64,000 nt of DNA from Diphasiastrum complanatum (taxonomy: Eukaryota; Streptophyta; Lycopodiopsida; Lycopodiales; Lycopodiaceae), in the NCBI GenBank assembly GCA_029204225.1, contig CM055109.1, positions 44,083,054 to 44,147,053 of the forward strand, written 5' to 3'. Within the stretch, counting starts at the first letter, position 1. Each line of letters opens with the position of its first letter. Shown piece by piece: positions 44,853 to 55,650 of this stretch. The translations under genes were made by a program, and so were the position numbers. Below the pieces are notes generated by a model. The model had not been told where the DNA came from, did no database searches, and worked only from the letters and a program-made list of their open reading frames with translations.

Positions 44853-46140
44853 ATGGCAACCTCAATTGGAGTCATGTTGGAAGCCAATGATAGGCTTACC
44901 TCAAGTAACTATTCATTGTGGAAAGTGAGGATGGAGTCACTTCTTGAGATAAATGATGTTTTAAATATTGTTGTAGATTTGAAAAAGAGACCAGCAACAC
45001 AACAAGATCAAATGAGTTATGACAAGAGGTCCAAGAAGGCTCTACACATGATAAAGATGAATGTTACCAATGAACTTCTCAAGGAAGTTGGTAAGTGCAC
45101 ATCATTTTTGGAAGCTTGAAATTCATTGAAGAAGCTTTATGAATCCAAGTCTACTTCTAGAGTGTTGACTCTAAAAAGGCAAATCTTTTCTTGTTTGCAA
45201 AAGAATGAAGAAAGTCCAATTACTTTTGTTTTGAGAATGAAAGCATTAAATGATGAGTTAGCTTGCATTGATGAAAGCATTAAGGAAGGAGAGCTTTTCA
45301 AGTAATTTTTAATGGCTTGTTGGATGCTCATGCTAACATTGTTCAAAGTATTGCTATTCAAAAGACTTTGCCAAGTTTGATGATCTTTAAGAGATCTTGA
45401 TCAATGAAGAATATAGGCTTCAAGCTAGAGGTGAATCTACATCGACACTTCAAGAGGGTGCTATGTTCACAAAGGGCAAATTCAGAGGCAAAACCAAAAG
45501 TAAGTGGTCTAAAGGGCAAGATCAACTGGATGTTTCTTCAAGTGTCAAAAAGAAGGATAGATCAAAGCTCAAGTGCTTCTATTGTGGCATCAAAGGACAC
45601 TTTGCAAATGAGTGCTACAAAAAGAAGAGAGATCAAGGAGACAAGCAAGGTGATCTTACTCTTCATGAGGATGGTTTGGATGTTCAAGATGCAAATGATG
45701 ATGCTTTTGTGATGTCTTCATGTATGCTTGCTAATGATGGAGATCTAGATCCTTGGTGGATTGATAGTGGAGCAAGTTCACACATGACTTTTCACAAAGA
45801 GTACTTCACTTCTTTGTTGGCATATGGAAATGACATGAGGGTGATCTACATGGCCAATGATGGTGAGTGTGCAATCAAAGGGATTGGCACGATTCCTATT
45901 TCTCTCTCTACAAATAGGAATAATCATTTGAAGGATGTCTTGTTTATTTCATCTATTACTAAGAATTTTCTTAGTGTGATCCAAATACTAAGTAAAAGCC
46001 TCAAGGATGAGTTTGATGGAGATGGTTGTTTGATCAAAAGGAAGGATGTCTTGGTTGGAAAAGGTAAAAGCCAAGGGAAGTTGTTCAAACTAGATGCTTG
46101 TGTTATTGCTAACCAAGTTGGATGTGTTGCAAGGGAGTAA
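44853..46140 (+). pseudogene. gag: Copia-3 gag and protease (broken)
   Basis: MATSIGVMLEANDRLTS start, WKVRMESLLEINDVLNI, a TGA at 45,117-45,119 where the relatives have Trp, then YESKSTSRVLTLKRQIF, and frameshifts around 45,300-45,400. From 45,397 the frame is open again with an intact knuckle (CFYCGIKGHFANEC, CX2CX4HX4C), protease WWIDSGASSHMT and pre-integrase sequence to 46,140. Confidence 0.85.
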
Positions 46141-47594
46141 ATACCTATTCAAGAGGTTTGACACAAAAGGATGGGACACCTCAACTTCAAGTCATTGGAG
46201 GTAATGGCAAGGAAGAAGGTTGTGATTGGTCTTCCAAGTTTTTTAAGTGATATCAAGCATCTTTGTGAATCTTGTGCCTTGTCTAGTCACATAGACTACC
46301 TTATACTAGATCTATTTCTAGATCTACAAAGTCTTTTCAGCTTGTACATTCGGATATTCATGGATTTACTAGAATTAGCAATAGTGGATCTAAGATGTAT
46401 GTAACATTCATTGATGATTTTAGTAGATTTTATTGGATCTATCTACTAAAGAGCAAGGATGAAGTGTATGATGTCTTTAACAAGTTCAAGAATGCAAGGG
46501 AGAATCAATTTTTCACAAAGATCAAGTGCTTAAGGAGTGACAATGGTGGTTTGTACATATCTACCAAGTTCAAGGACTTTTCTGACCATCATGGAATCAA
46601 GAGAGAGTATACCACATCAAGGACCCCACAACAAAATGGAGTGGCTGAAAGGAAGAATAGGACTTTATGTGAAAGTGCTAAAGCTATGAGGTTGTGTGCC
46701 AATTTCTTGTGCAATAGGTGGCCGAGTGCTATTTTGGATGGAAGGACACCTTTTGAGATGTTATTCAAGAGGAGGCCGAGTGTCAACTTTCTAAAAACCT
46801 TTGGATGCACATGCTATGTCAACACTACTCTTCATGATAGGACCAAGGAGGATCCATCTTCAAGAAGAAGTATTTTTGTTGGATATAGTGAGGTGAGTAA
46901 AGCCTACAAGGTTTACATTCCTTCTACTAACAAAGTGATTATTGGTAGAGATGTCATTTTTTATGAGGGAAACATTCCAAAAGTATCTTCAAGCATGATT
47001 GATGGTAGTGTGGATGGATCTAACATTCTTGATGTTGATGAGACGAATCCTATTTTGGATGGTGATGATGATGGACCTTCATCAAGTCAAAAGCCAAGGA
47101 GAACATCAAGAGAAAGACAAGTACCTTCAAGGCTCACATATGATCAAAAGGGTAAGCAAGTAATTTCTGAAAATTATGTTGTTTTCCTAACCTCTTTGGA
47201 TGAGCCTACAAGTGTAGATCAAGCAAGGAAAGAAGAGGAGTGGATCCAAGCAATGGATCTTGAGTATGAAGCTCTTATGAAGAATGGAACATGGAGATTG
47301 GTGGAGTTGCCTAAGGACAAGAAAGCTATTGGATGCAAATGGATCTTCAAGGTGAAAATAAACCAAGATGTATCTATCAACAAGTACAAGACAAGGTTAC
47401 TGGCAACAGGATATGCTCAACAACAAATGATTGACTATGATGAGACCTTTGCACCCATGGCAAAGATGATAAGCATTCGAGTCATCATTTCACTTGCTAC
47501 ACTTTATGGATGGGATCTATGGCAAATGGACATTTCAAATGCATTCTTGAATGGTGATCTTGTTGGTTATAACAATTTGTTTTTCTCCCAATAG
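46141..47594 (+). pseudogene. pol: Copia-3 integrase and partial reverse transcriptase
   Basis: GHLNFKSLEVMARKKV continues the HHCC region. From 46,395 a 399-codon frame holds YVTFIDDFSRFYWIYLL, CLRSDNGGLY (second Asp), PQQNGVAERKN (Glu), VFVGYSE-like IFVGYSEVSKAYKVYIPS, a linker, and the beginning of RVT_2 (CKWIFKVKINQDVSINKYKT, FAPMAKMISIRV, LWQMDISNAFLNGDL). The polymerase is cut before YVDD. The first catalytic Asp region (46,350) is in another frame. Confidence 0.85.
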
Positions 47595-47707
47595 AAGTGA
47601 TATTAGTGTTGATATTTATTTCTACCTATAGAGTGATATCAGTGTCTGCTTCCACAGGAGTGGTATCAGAGCTTGCTCCCATAGAAGTGGCATCAGAGCC
47701 AAAGTTC
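47591..47707 (+). repeat. Four tandem primer-site-like repeats
   Basis: Four consecutive units of about 26-37 bp: ATAGAAGTGATATTAG, ATAGAGTGATATCAG, ACAGGAGTGGTATCAGAGC and ATAGAAGTGGCATCAGAGCC. The third contains the exact TGGTATCAGAGC primer site. Confidence 0.8.
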
Positions 47708-47790
47708 ATTGGATTACTAGAGTCTAGGACTTATTCTAACTCTATAGAATTGTTCTTTTTGTTTGTGTTTTATCTCTGCTACACGATCGC

Positions 47791-48700
47791 TATGGAAGGT
47801 TCAACCTCAGAGATCCGCTTGATCAACAAACTCAACGGAGATGACTTCCACATGTGGAAGTTCAAGATGAGAATGATCCTTATCGAAAAAAAGCTGTGGG
47901 GGTACGTAAATGGTTCAATACCCAAGCCGGTAGAACCTAAATTGCTTTCAGCATAGGAAGCAAAAGATGGCAAAGCACTTGCCATTGTATCCCTGAATTT
48001 GAAAGACACTTAGATTGCTCACGTGTCAAATAGCACCACCTTCGAAAAAGCGAGGGATATCCTTACAAGCATCTACGAGACCTCAAATGTGTCTCTTCTT
48101 GAGGAAGAAGATGCTGACACTCAAAATGAGCGAAGGCAACTCAGTAAGCGACCATCTGAATGAGTTCAAACAATTGCTAAACCAACTGGCTGCAATAGGA
48201 TCACCTGTATCAGAAGAAGACTCTACCATGTCTCTTCTTGCCAGTCTTCCATCCTCCTATGATAATTTAGTGTTGCTTCTTAGCAACACTCTTGCGCTGT
48301 CTCTACAAAAATTGACAGCAAGTCTATTGCAGGAAGAAGTACGAAAAGTTTGTCCACGTCAACACGTACCAAATCCATGGCACTCTACTCAACCGAACAT
48401 CAATCCAAGAAAAAGAAAGGCTTCAAGGACAAGAAGACAAAGGCAGAACAGCCAGCAGCTTCGCAATCACAATAGCAATAGCACAGCCAATCATCGTCCA
48501 AGACCAAGCTATTTTGTAGATACTACAAAAGAACCAACCATGATATTAAGGACTGTCGCATCCTCAAGCATAATGAAGTCAGGAAGAAGATGCAGCAGCA
48601 GCAACAAGGCAACTCTGACACAGTCAGGGATTCACAAGAAGATGAGAGAGCGTTGATGGTACAAGATCAACCCAATAGAGATGCCCATCAATGGTATTTC
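47791..48700 (+). pseudogene. gag: Copia-2 gag (broken)
   Basis: MEGSTSEIRLINKLNGDDFH and WKFKMRMILIEKKLWGYV define a Copia gag (DUF4219/UBN2 type). There are stops at 47,954 and 48,011, then a frame change to MLTLKMSEGNSVSDHLNEFK and LLASLPSSYDNLVLLLSNTL. The knuckle near 48,510-48,555 reads CRYYKRTNHDIKDC, with the second Cys replaced by Tyr. Confidence 0.75.
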
Positions 48701-49140
48701 GATTCAGATGTTTCTCAGCACATGACGCCATGTAAGGACCTCTTCTCTACACTCACAACTACATAATCGAAGTACATCTTCTTTGGTGACTCCAGTTCAC
48801 ATCAAGTCAAAGGCCAAGGCTCTATTCGACTACAATTCTTTGATGGCATCACTAGACAGCTTAATGGTATACTTTATGTACCCAAATTAACAAAGAACTT
48901 ATTGTCTATTAGCAAGATCACTGATCAAGTCTATAGAGCTTTATTTACTTCTAGACGATGTACTATTTTAGATGAGAATTCAAAGGAAATCCTCTCTGTT
49001 TATAGAGAAGGAAATTTGTACATACTGAGTTCCAATGTTGCACTTTTTGTGAGTTGTTCAGATGCTAATTTATGGCATCAAAGATTAGGACATCTAACAT
49101 GCGTTCAATCTTGTATATGCATCATAACAAAATGGTCAAA
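48701..49140 (+). pseudogene. Copia-2 protease and pre-integrase
   Basis: YFDSDVSQHMTPCKDLFS carries DSDV instead of DSGA in the active-site loop, then FFGDSSSHQVKGQGSIRL, LNGILYVPKLTKNLLSISKI and LWHQRLGHL. A TAA near 48,765 interrupts. Confidence 0.7.
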
Positions 49141-50290
49141 GACATAAGTATAAATGTTGTTACTACAACTAATCAATCTGTCAATGAAAGTTGCTTACTA
49201 AGCAAACAACCTAGAACCAGATTTCCAAGAGGACAGGCCAGAAGAGCCACTGATACACAGTGGATTATGTGGTCTTATGAGCGTACCTTCCTTGGGTAAG
49301 GCTCTATACTTTATTACATTCATTGATGACTACTCCCGTTTTACCAGAGTAATATTCATTAGTAACAAGTCTAAAACATTCAATTGCTTCAAGAAATTCA
49401 AGCGCTGTGCTGAGAATCAGAGTGGTCAGAAAATCAAAGCCCTACGGCCTGATTCAGGGGGAGAGTACCTATCAAATGAGATGGAGGACTATTTGTCGTC
49501 ATGTGGCGTGCACCATCAGTTTACTACAAGCTACACTCAACAGAATGGAGTAACTGAGCGGCAGAACCGCACACTGTTGGAAGTTGCATGATCCATGACA
49601 GCCAACGCCCATTTACCTCAAACATTCTGGGCAGAAGCAATCTCTACGGCCTGCTATCTACAGAACTCCTCCAACACAAAAGCAGCAGACTCCAAGACAC
49701 CGTTTGAAGCCTACTACAGATACAAACCAAGCTTGAAACATCTACGTGTTTTCGGATGTCTCTGCTATGCACAAGTGCCATCTGATCTGAGGAAGAAGCT
49801 GGACCCAGTAAGCTGTAAGAAAATCTTCATCGGTTACTCAACGTCACATAAAGCATATCGCATCTATGATGTTGATTCAGGTCAGCCGTGATGTTGTCTT
49901 TCTTGAAGACAAACATCACAATTTCAAGCAAAAGCAGCCGATGCAAGAGTATGCAATAGCAGCTCCACCATCCATCGTTAGGCAATGACCTACGACTGTT
50001 CAGACAAAGGAGTTGGTCCCAAAAGGTTCGCTCACCATCAATGGGCTCAGACCCACGATTGTTCAACCACAAGATGCTACGATTCCAGTCATTCACCAAG
50101 GAGAATCATCCACTCAAGCACCTATAGCTCGAAGGTCTACAAGACAATGACAACAACTTGATCATTTTGTCCCTCGGGCGTTCATCAATCACGATGGACT
50201 TGCCACAGTTGTACAAGCTTTGTCAATGCCCAATGCAGACAATTGGAAGGCTGCCATGGATGCTGAGTATCAGCCTCTAATGCCTGGTAT
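49141..50290 (+). pseudogene. pol: Copia-2 integrase
   Basis: From 49,277: ALYFITFIDDYSRFTRVIFI, LRPDSGGEYLSNEM (second Asp), SYTQQNGVTERQNRTLLEVA (Glu) then TGA, TFWAEAISTACYLQN, LKHLRVFGCLCYAQVPSDL and IFIGYSTSHKAYRIYDVDS. After a frame change a linker matches 22,560-22,740, ending NADNWKAAMDAEYQPLM. Region around the first Asp is decayed. Confidence 0.8.
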
Positions 50291-50705
50291 GACAAAATTA
50301 ATCACTTCTTGTTGCAGCACAATTTTACTTCTTGCTCTGCAGACTGCAATGTATATCTCAGGCGTAAAGGGTAAAGCTATGTCATAATAGCATTATACGT
50401 TGATGATTCTTTAATTATCAGCAATTCAAATCAGTTATTACAGGAAACCAAATCTCTGTTTTCATCAGAGTTTGAGATGACTGATTTAGGCCCAGTCCAT
50501 TGCCAGTCCATTGCCTTCTTGGTATGAAAATCAGCAGAGATCGCACAGGCAGAAGGATAACTATATGTCAAGAATCCTACTTGACTAATGTATTTTGCAG
50601 ATATGGCATGGAGGACTGCAAGCTCATAGAAACACCTATGGATCTAGGAGCTAAGTTGTCCAAAGACATGTGCCCCAAAACTCAAGCAGATCAGCAAGAA
50701 ATGCG
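50285..50705 (+). pseudogene. pol: Copia-2 reverse transcriptase remnant
   Basis: After a deletion the reading resumes as WYDKINHFLLQHNFTSCSAD and, past frame changes, LYVDDSLIISNSNQLL with an intact YVDD box, EFEMTDLGPVH, LLGMKISRDRTGRRITICQE and YGMEDCKLIETPMDLGAKLS. RNase H is missing. Confidence 0.75.
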
Positions 50706-50990
50706 ACACTGTGTTTTTACATGGGTTTTCTGACATGCGAAAATTGCAACACTTGCCCTACAAAAAGCCGAAGGTGTCCTACAGGTAAAGATAGTGTCTT
50801 ACAAATCCCGAAGGCTGCCCTCAAGTAAAAGCCAAGGCCAAAAGGCCAAAGGGTGTCGCATTTCCAATCTGTAGTAATACACAAATTGTCGCTAGCAGAC
50901 CAGAAAGCCTTCACGCTCCATCAACGAACTAATCGATTTTATAGCTGTTATCAATCTTGTAATTGTCATATAAGGCGTAATGAAAGATCC
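50706..50990. other. No gene recognised
   Basis: Short spacer between Copia-2 and the Gypsy-3 LTR, with AAGCCGAAGG-like repeated words. Nothing supported. Confidence 0.4.
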
Positions 50991-51722
50991 TGTTGGAGAG
51001 TTTGCGGATCCCAAGGCAACCCTAATCCTAGTTAATAAGTGAGAGGGATTTGGCACCCTACGTGTGTAAGTCCAACCCGATGATCACATAGTTATTTGAT
51101 TGATTAGTTAAAAGTCAATAAAAGGACTTTAGGCCTTTTTGCGGGACTTTTAATGTCGCAGGGGGCCTAAATGTCAAGTTAGTGAATAAAGTTGGGTTTC
51201 CCTCCAATTTTGATGGTTTCCACACTTTTTTAAATTTGAATAAAAAGAGAGGCAAGACTGGACCAATAGGATTAGAGACCAAGGTCCTCCTCTCTACTAT
51301 AAGAAGGAACCAACTCGAGTTGCTCCTCATGTTAATTTTCTCATTTCAATAAAGCAGATTGGTTCTCTTCAGAAATGGATTGATGAATGTCCTTGCTCTT
51401 CTTCTTTCCTTCTCCATCCCTCATTTTGGATTTTGTTAATTATTGGATCTGAATGTTATTGGGATTGAGTGTTATTATACTTTTTATGAGAGAGAAAGAG
51501 TAAGCTCTCTTTGTTGTGGATCATAGTGTTAATGGATCTTAGTGTTAATGAGTTGGGTTAATGGATGTAGAGTTAGATTTAGATCTTTCATTCATGCTGA
51601 AATCTGAACTAAACTATCGCTCTCATGAGAACGAACCTACACGTGACAACTAACTCCGTCTCTATGATGCTAGATTGACTAGATCTTGGATTCAGGTTAG
51701 GCAAGGAAAGAAACCCACTACA
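50991..51722 (+). repeat. Gypsy-3 5' LTR
   Basis: Inferred from the end CCCACTACA immediately before the primer site and a TGTTGGAGAG start. Contains CTACTATAAGAAGG (TATA-like, about 51,295) and CAATAAAGCAG (poly(A) signal-like, about 51,346). No second copy is present in the window to confirm the ends. Confidence 0.65.
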
Positions 51723-51726
51723 ATTT

Positions 51727-51744
51727 TGGCGCCGTTGTCGGGGA
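51727..51744 (+). other. Gypsy-3 primer-binding site (Asp tRNA type)
   Basis: TGGCGCCGTTGTCGGGGA differs by one base from TGGCGCCGTTGCCGGGGA, the site complementary to the Asp tRNA 3' end used by Athila/Tat elements. Confidence 0.85.
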
Positions 51745-52941
51745 GTTACGCCAATTTTTCAGTTTGCAGCATGATTGTTCGATGGTTAGCTTGCATTAGG
51801 CATCTTGTCGTGGCATGAATAGTGTTAGATATGCATTTTAGAGTTAGTTTGGGATTGATTTTGCTAGATTTGAGTGGATTTGCTTGTTTGTAATCTAATC
51901 TAATTGTTAAAACAGGGGAAGCTATTCAGATCACCAATCTTAAGATCCATTTGGATTTGAGATATCAGAGAAAATAACAAAAATCGGTCAAATCTGCCAG
52001 ATTTGGTCAAAAAGAGGCAAAAAGCGTCATCAGAGCTTAGAACTTTTTACCCTCTTTCAGAAAACCTTTGCCGAGTTGAAAACGCTTTCAATTTTGTTCA
52101 CAAAACCTTCAGTTTGAAGGGCGAAGATTTATTCCTAGTAGATTTTCAAAAACATCAGAAAAATCGTCAAAAAACACCAAAAAATCATCAAAACCCTAAA
52201 AATACAGAAAAAGAACCTTCGCCCAATTCATTGTGCACAAGTGTGATTCTGATCTATCTACTGCCAGGTCGGCGAAGAATAATACCAAAAATAGAAAGGG
52301 TTTTAGAGGATCAGTTGTCATATTGCCATATTTTTGTCAAAAAAGTCACTTTTTTGCAAAATTACCAGTATTACTCTTGATCCTTTGTCGGAACCTTCGC
52401 CGAGTTTCCAAAACATTCTATTTATAATAAATACTGTTCTTGAGTTCGGCGAAGATTCTTTTTGATCAAATCATAGAAAATCTTGAATTTTACCCTCGCC
52501 AACCATCAGAAACTGTATTTTCTTGTGTCATAAACTTCGTTCGTTTTTCCATAATTGTATATGTGTCAGATCTTTTACCTAAGAGGTTGGCGAAGATTAT
52601 TTTCCAAGAAATCATCATTCAGAGAGTTTTTCGCCCAAAATAGCACTATTGAACCTTCGCCGAGCCAATCTTCGCCTAGTGAACCATTGCCAAACCTATT
52701 TTAAGTTTATGATTTTCCAAATCAAGTCTCTGTCAAAATTTGGATCAAATCTGATATATTTTGAATTGGATTCTGAGAGATTTATCATTTTTGAGAAGTA
52801 TCGATTGATCAAATCTCGAAAACCTTTTCATGATATAGAATCAGATTCTTGAAAAATGGAATAGATCTAGTTGATCTGAGATAGTTGTGATTAAAAAATC
52901 TAGATCCAATCTCATTGTCTGCTTAATCTAAACTTGTAAAA
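51745..52941 (+). other. Gypsy-3 leader with TTCGCCGA motifs
   Basis: About 1.2 kb untranslated leader. Between about 52,068 and 52,690 it holds some eight copies of TTCGCCGA/TCGGCGAAG in both orientations. No real ORF is supported; the 125-codon ORF at 52,003-52,380 is lysine-rich and unassigned. Confidence 0.6.
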
Positions 52942-53826
52942 ATGGCTGCCCCTGAAGCTGCTCCTAGAGGTGCTCCACAAGAAGTCAATCCAATTATTGT
53001 TAGACTGTGAAGTCTATGGTGAGATTTATCCTCAGGATAAACCTAAGTTGTTTTCTATGGCCTTAACAGGCGCAACACAAGATTGGTACTATAACCAAGA
53101 CGAAACTGAGCGTACAGATTGGGAGGTTGTTAAGCGAGCCCTTATCACACATTTCAAACCGTGAAAGTTTATGAAAGACCCTTTCCTACTTTTAAGTAAA
53201 ATTGAAATGGGAAAGCAGGAAATGGTTCGAGATTACATTGAACGGGTGAAACGTCTTAGATCTAAATGGAACCTAAGCTGATTAACGAAAATGTCATGAT
53301 TATGTGATTTTAGTCAGGTCTACTTAAACGGATCAGACGTGAGTTGAAACGCCATAATGAGTATGCACTCTTGCAAAATGCTATGGACGATGGAATTCGG
53401 GAGGAGGATGAAGATTCAGATGAGGAGCCAAATATCAATATGTTGCCTTATACAGCAGGGCAGACTACTACGACATCCCACACTATTGCATTAACAAATG
53501 CCAATGCTACTGCAGAAATGATACTCAATGAGTTCGAGAAACTTGAGAAGAACCAGCAGAAACAGATGAAAAAGTTGCAGTTGCAATTTGATGAGAAGAT
53601 CAAAGCATTGAAAAATTCCCACGGGGAAGCAAACAAGGAACCTGAAAAGCTTGCAAAGACTTTTCCTACAAGGAAAAATGTCTGGTGTTCTATTTGTACA
53701 TCACACAGTGAACCAGTGTCCTCAATTGAAAAAATGAATGGAACTCAGTGTTTGCCATCTGTGTAATTCACCTGATCATGAGACTGCTTTTTGCAACTTC
53801 AACCCTCGGATAATTCAACAACGATA
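52942..53826 (+). pseudogene. gag: Gypsy-3 gag N-terminal part (broken), first copy
   Basis: ATG at 52,942 gives MAAPEAAPRGAPQEVNPIIV then a frame change. KLFSMALTGATQDWYYNQDE and WEVVKRALITHFKP are followed by a stop, then FLLLSKIEMGKQEMVRDYIE and RLRSKWN, the retrotransposon gag core. A 140-codon frame (53,344-53,766) holds an acidic segment and a coiled coil (EFEKLEKNQQKQMKKLQLQF). The first knuckle needs a one-base shift (CSICTSH then VNQC). It ends where Copia-4 is inserted at CGATA. Confidence 0.75.
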
Positions 53827-54481
53827 TGTGAAAATTGTCAACATTTCCTAGCTAGTTTGAGGCCTAAATTGGCTAAAATTGTAAATAGTTTTGGTTCTGG
53901 AGTTTCACACGTGTGAACCAGGCCACAATGTTTTTATTTACTGTATTTTTTCAGTATGATGAAGTGTCAAACTTCATACCCTTCAAAATGAGACCATTTT
54001 GATGTATTTTGGTCATATAAGCCATTTTTAGCTATTTTTCCTATATAGGGAATATCTAGGGTCAAGTACCTTCTAGAGAGAGGAGAGAGAGTCATCTTCC
54101 TCATCCATAAATAGTAGGGAAGTCGTGGAAAACAGGTTGGAGAAACCTTTTGTATGCTTCATTGAGATCAATAGATCATTGTCATTGTTTCTTCCTCCAT
54201 TGAGAGCATTGTTGTGTGTATTGTCTTCAAGCTATTGTGTATGATCTTAGGTGCTTTCCAAAAGTGGTAGGCTGATGTATTATGGACTGTATAATGCTAT
54301 TTTGGGCCGCACTTGATGTTTATGGAAGTTTCCATTTGTAATAAATGCTTTTTGATCAAGTTCTTTGCATTCTAGGTAGCATAGAATGTGTTGCCAATTC
54401 CTAGCTTATGTAGTTTGGAGTGCAAACATTCAAGCCAATGACCTTGGAGTTTAGATCCACTTAGGATCTGTATTTTTCACA
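53827..54481 (+). repeat. Copia-4 5' LTR (A)
   Basis: Starts TGTGAAAATTGTCAAC and ends TATTTTTCACA. It includes a short purine (GA) run and CATAAATAGTAGGG. Diagnostic variants: T at 53,982, G at 54,050, A at 54,340, A at 54,426, C at 54,442. Confidence 0.95.
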
Positions 54482-55650
54482 TGGTATTTCTGGTTGGCTT
54501 CTATTTACAGTAAGTATTCCATTTTTGGTGATATTTGGATGTTTGATCAAGTTCTAGCATGATTTTGCATTGCTTTGTTGATCAAATCTTACTAACCTTT
54601 GTTTTGTGAGTTGAACTTGTGGATCAAAAGCATATTTCAGGTCTATTGAAGATCAGAGGCTGAAAAGAAACTATTTTGGATCAGATCATAACACCTAATC
54701 ATTTGTGATTGTGAGGCTTGTGCATATTCAATACTAACAATGTTCTTTTCAATCCTATTGTTGACAATTTCCATTCTTGGATGAACACTCTCCTTAAGTG
54801 GATGAAACTTCTCCTTAAGTGGATGACAAATGCTCTTTTGAGTGAGTTGTAATTCTCCTAAAGGCTGAGCAAATCTCCCATTTGGATGAAAGATCCCCTT
54901 TTTTGGGTGATCATATTGTAAGCTCCATTGTGAAGAGCATATTGTAAAGATTGTCATCAATTTTGGCATAAATTTTGGTGTACTTTGTTGAGCATGTAAG
55001 TAACTCTCCTTATGTAATTTGATTGGAGCATTTGCTGGAAGGTGTTAACCATTATGCAAGTGTGTTTTCAGGTTCTTAACAGGTTGAGGAACATTCTCAT
55101 GTGAAGTGATCTTAGATCTACATCTAAACACCAAGATTTGACAAGATAGTGAAGCTAGTCTTGTGATTCACTAAGTGTGCTCATTCATTCACCTCTAAAT
55201 CTTGTATTTATCACTTGCTGGAGTTTATAAACTTTTAGAAGTGTGGTTTACATGTGGTTTTACAGGTTGAATCAATATCTTAGTGTGTTGATCATATGTT
55301 GATCAAGTTTGTTCATTACTAGGTAATCTTGGCATCCTAGTTTTGGGTATTTTCTAAGAATGCAAGTAACTCTTCACACCATAACTTGATTTGGTCACTT
55401 GCTGGAAAGTTTGAGAGCTTAAGCAAGAGTGTGTTCAGGTTGGTTTGATTTTGTAATCCATTCTTAGTGTGTGCAAAGTGTTGCATGTGTTTCAATCTTC
55501 CTTTCTATGCTTGGAAACCATCTAGGTTCAAGATAGAAGTGTTTTAGGGTCCTAAATCTTCATAGATCTCTTTATCTATCATTTGTTGAGAGAAAAGTGA
55601 GTGCTAAGTGCTTTAGCACAGAACCTAAAAGTTGAAGAAACATTAGAATC
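54482..55650 (+). other. Copia-4 leader with intron-like repeats
   Basis: A 1.17-kb leader. It starts TGGTATTTCTGG, which matches the usual primer site only in the first six bases. Three diverged 75-80 bp segments (about 54,996-55,071, 55,190-55,265, 55,363-55,438) share GTAAGTAACTC (or a relative), TTGCTGGA and a CAGGTT end. A 108-codon antisense ORF (54,969-54,643) is not supported as a gene. Confidence 0.6.

Larger units (their letters stand above)
43631..47571 (+). mobile_element. Copia-3: 3'-truncated Copia
   Basis: One LTR (43,631-44,257, TATA-like TTATAAAAGGATG near 43,900) followed by the primer site TGGTATCAGAGCTTG, a leader, gag, protease, integrase and the first part of reverse transcriptase. 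The sequence stops at ...NAFLNGDL (47,571) and is joined to a different Copia. The 3' LTR is missing. Related to Copia-m and Copia-4 in LTR and gag. Confidence 0.9.
47572..50705 (+). mobile_element. Copia-2: truncated Copia fused to Copia-3
   Basis: Starts with a leader containing repeated primer-site-like words, then gag (47,791), knuckle, protease, integrase and a deleted reverse transcriptase ending near 50,705. No LTR of its own is recognised at either end. The same family gives the fragment at 22,408-23,015. Confidence 0.8.

Noticed and set aside
51727-51744. tRNA gene fragment
   Set aside because: It is a primer-binding site complementary to the Asp tRNA end directly after an LTR, not a tRNA gene.
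54643-54969. 108-codon antisense ORF in the Copia-4 leader
   Set aside because: Arises from repeated GTGGATGAA-like words in the leader; nothing recognisable.
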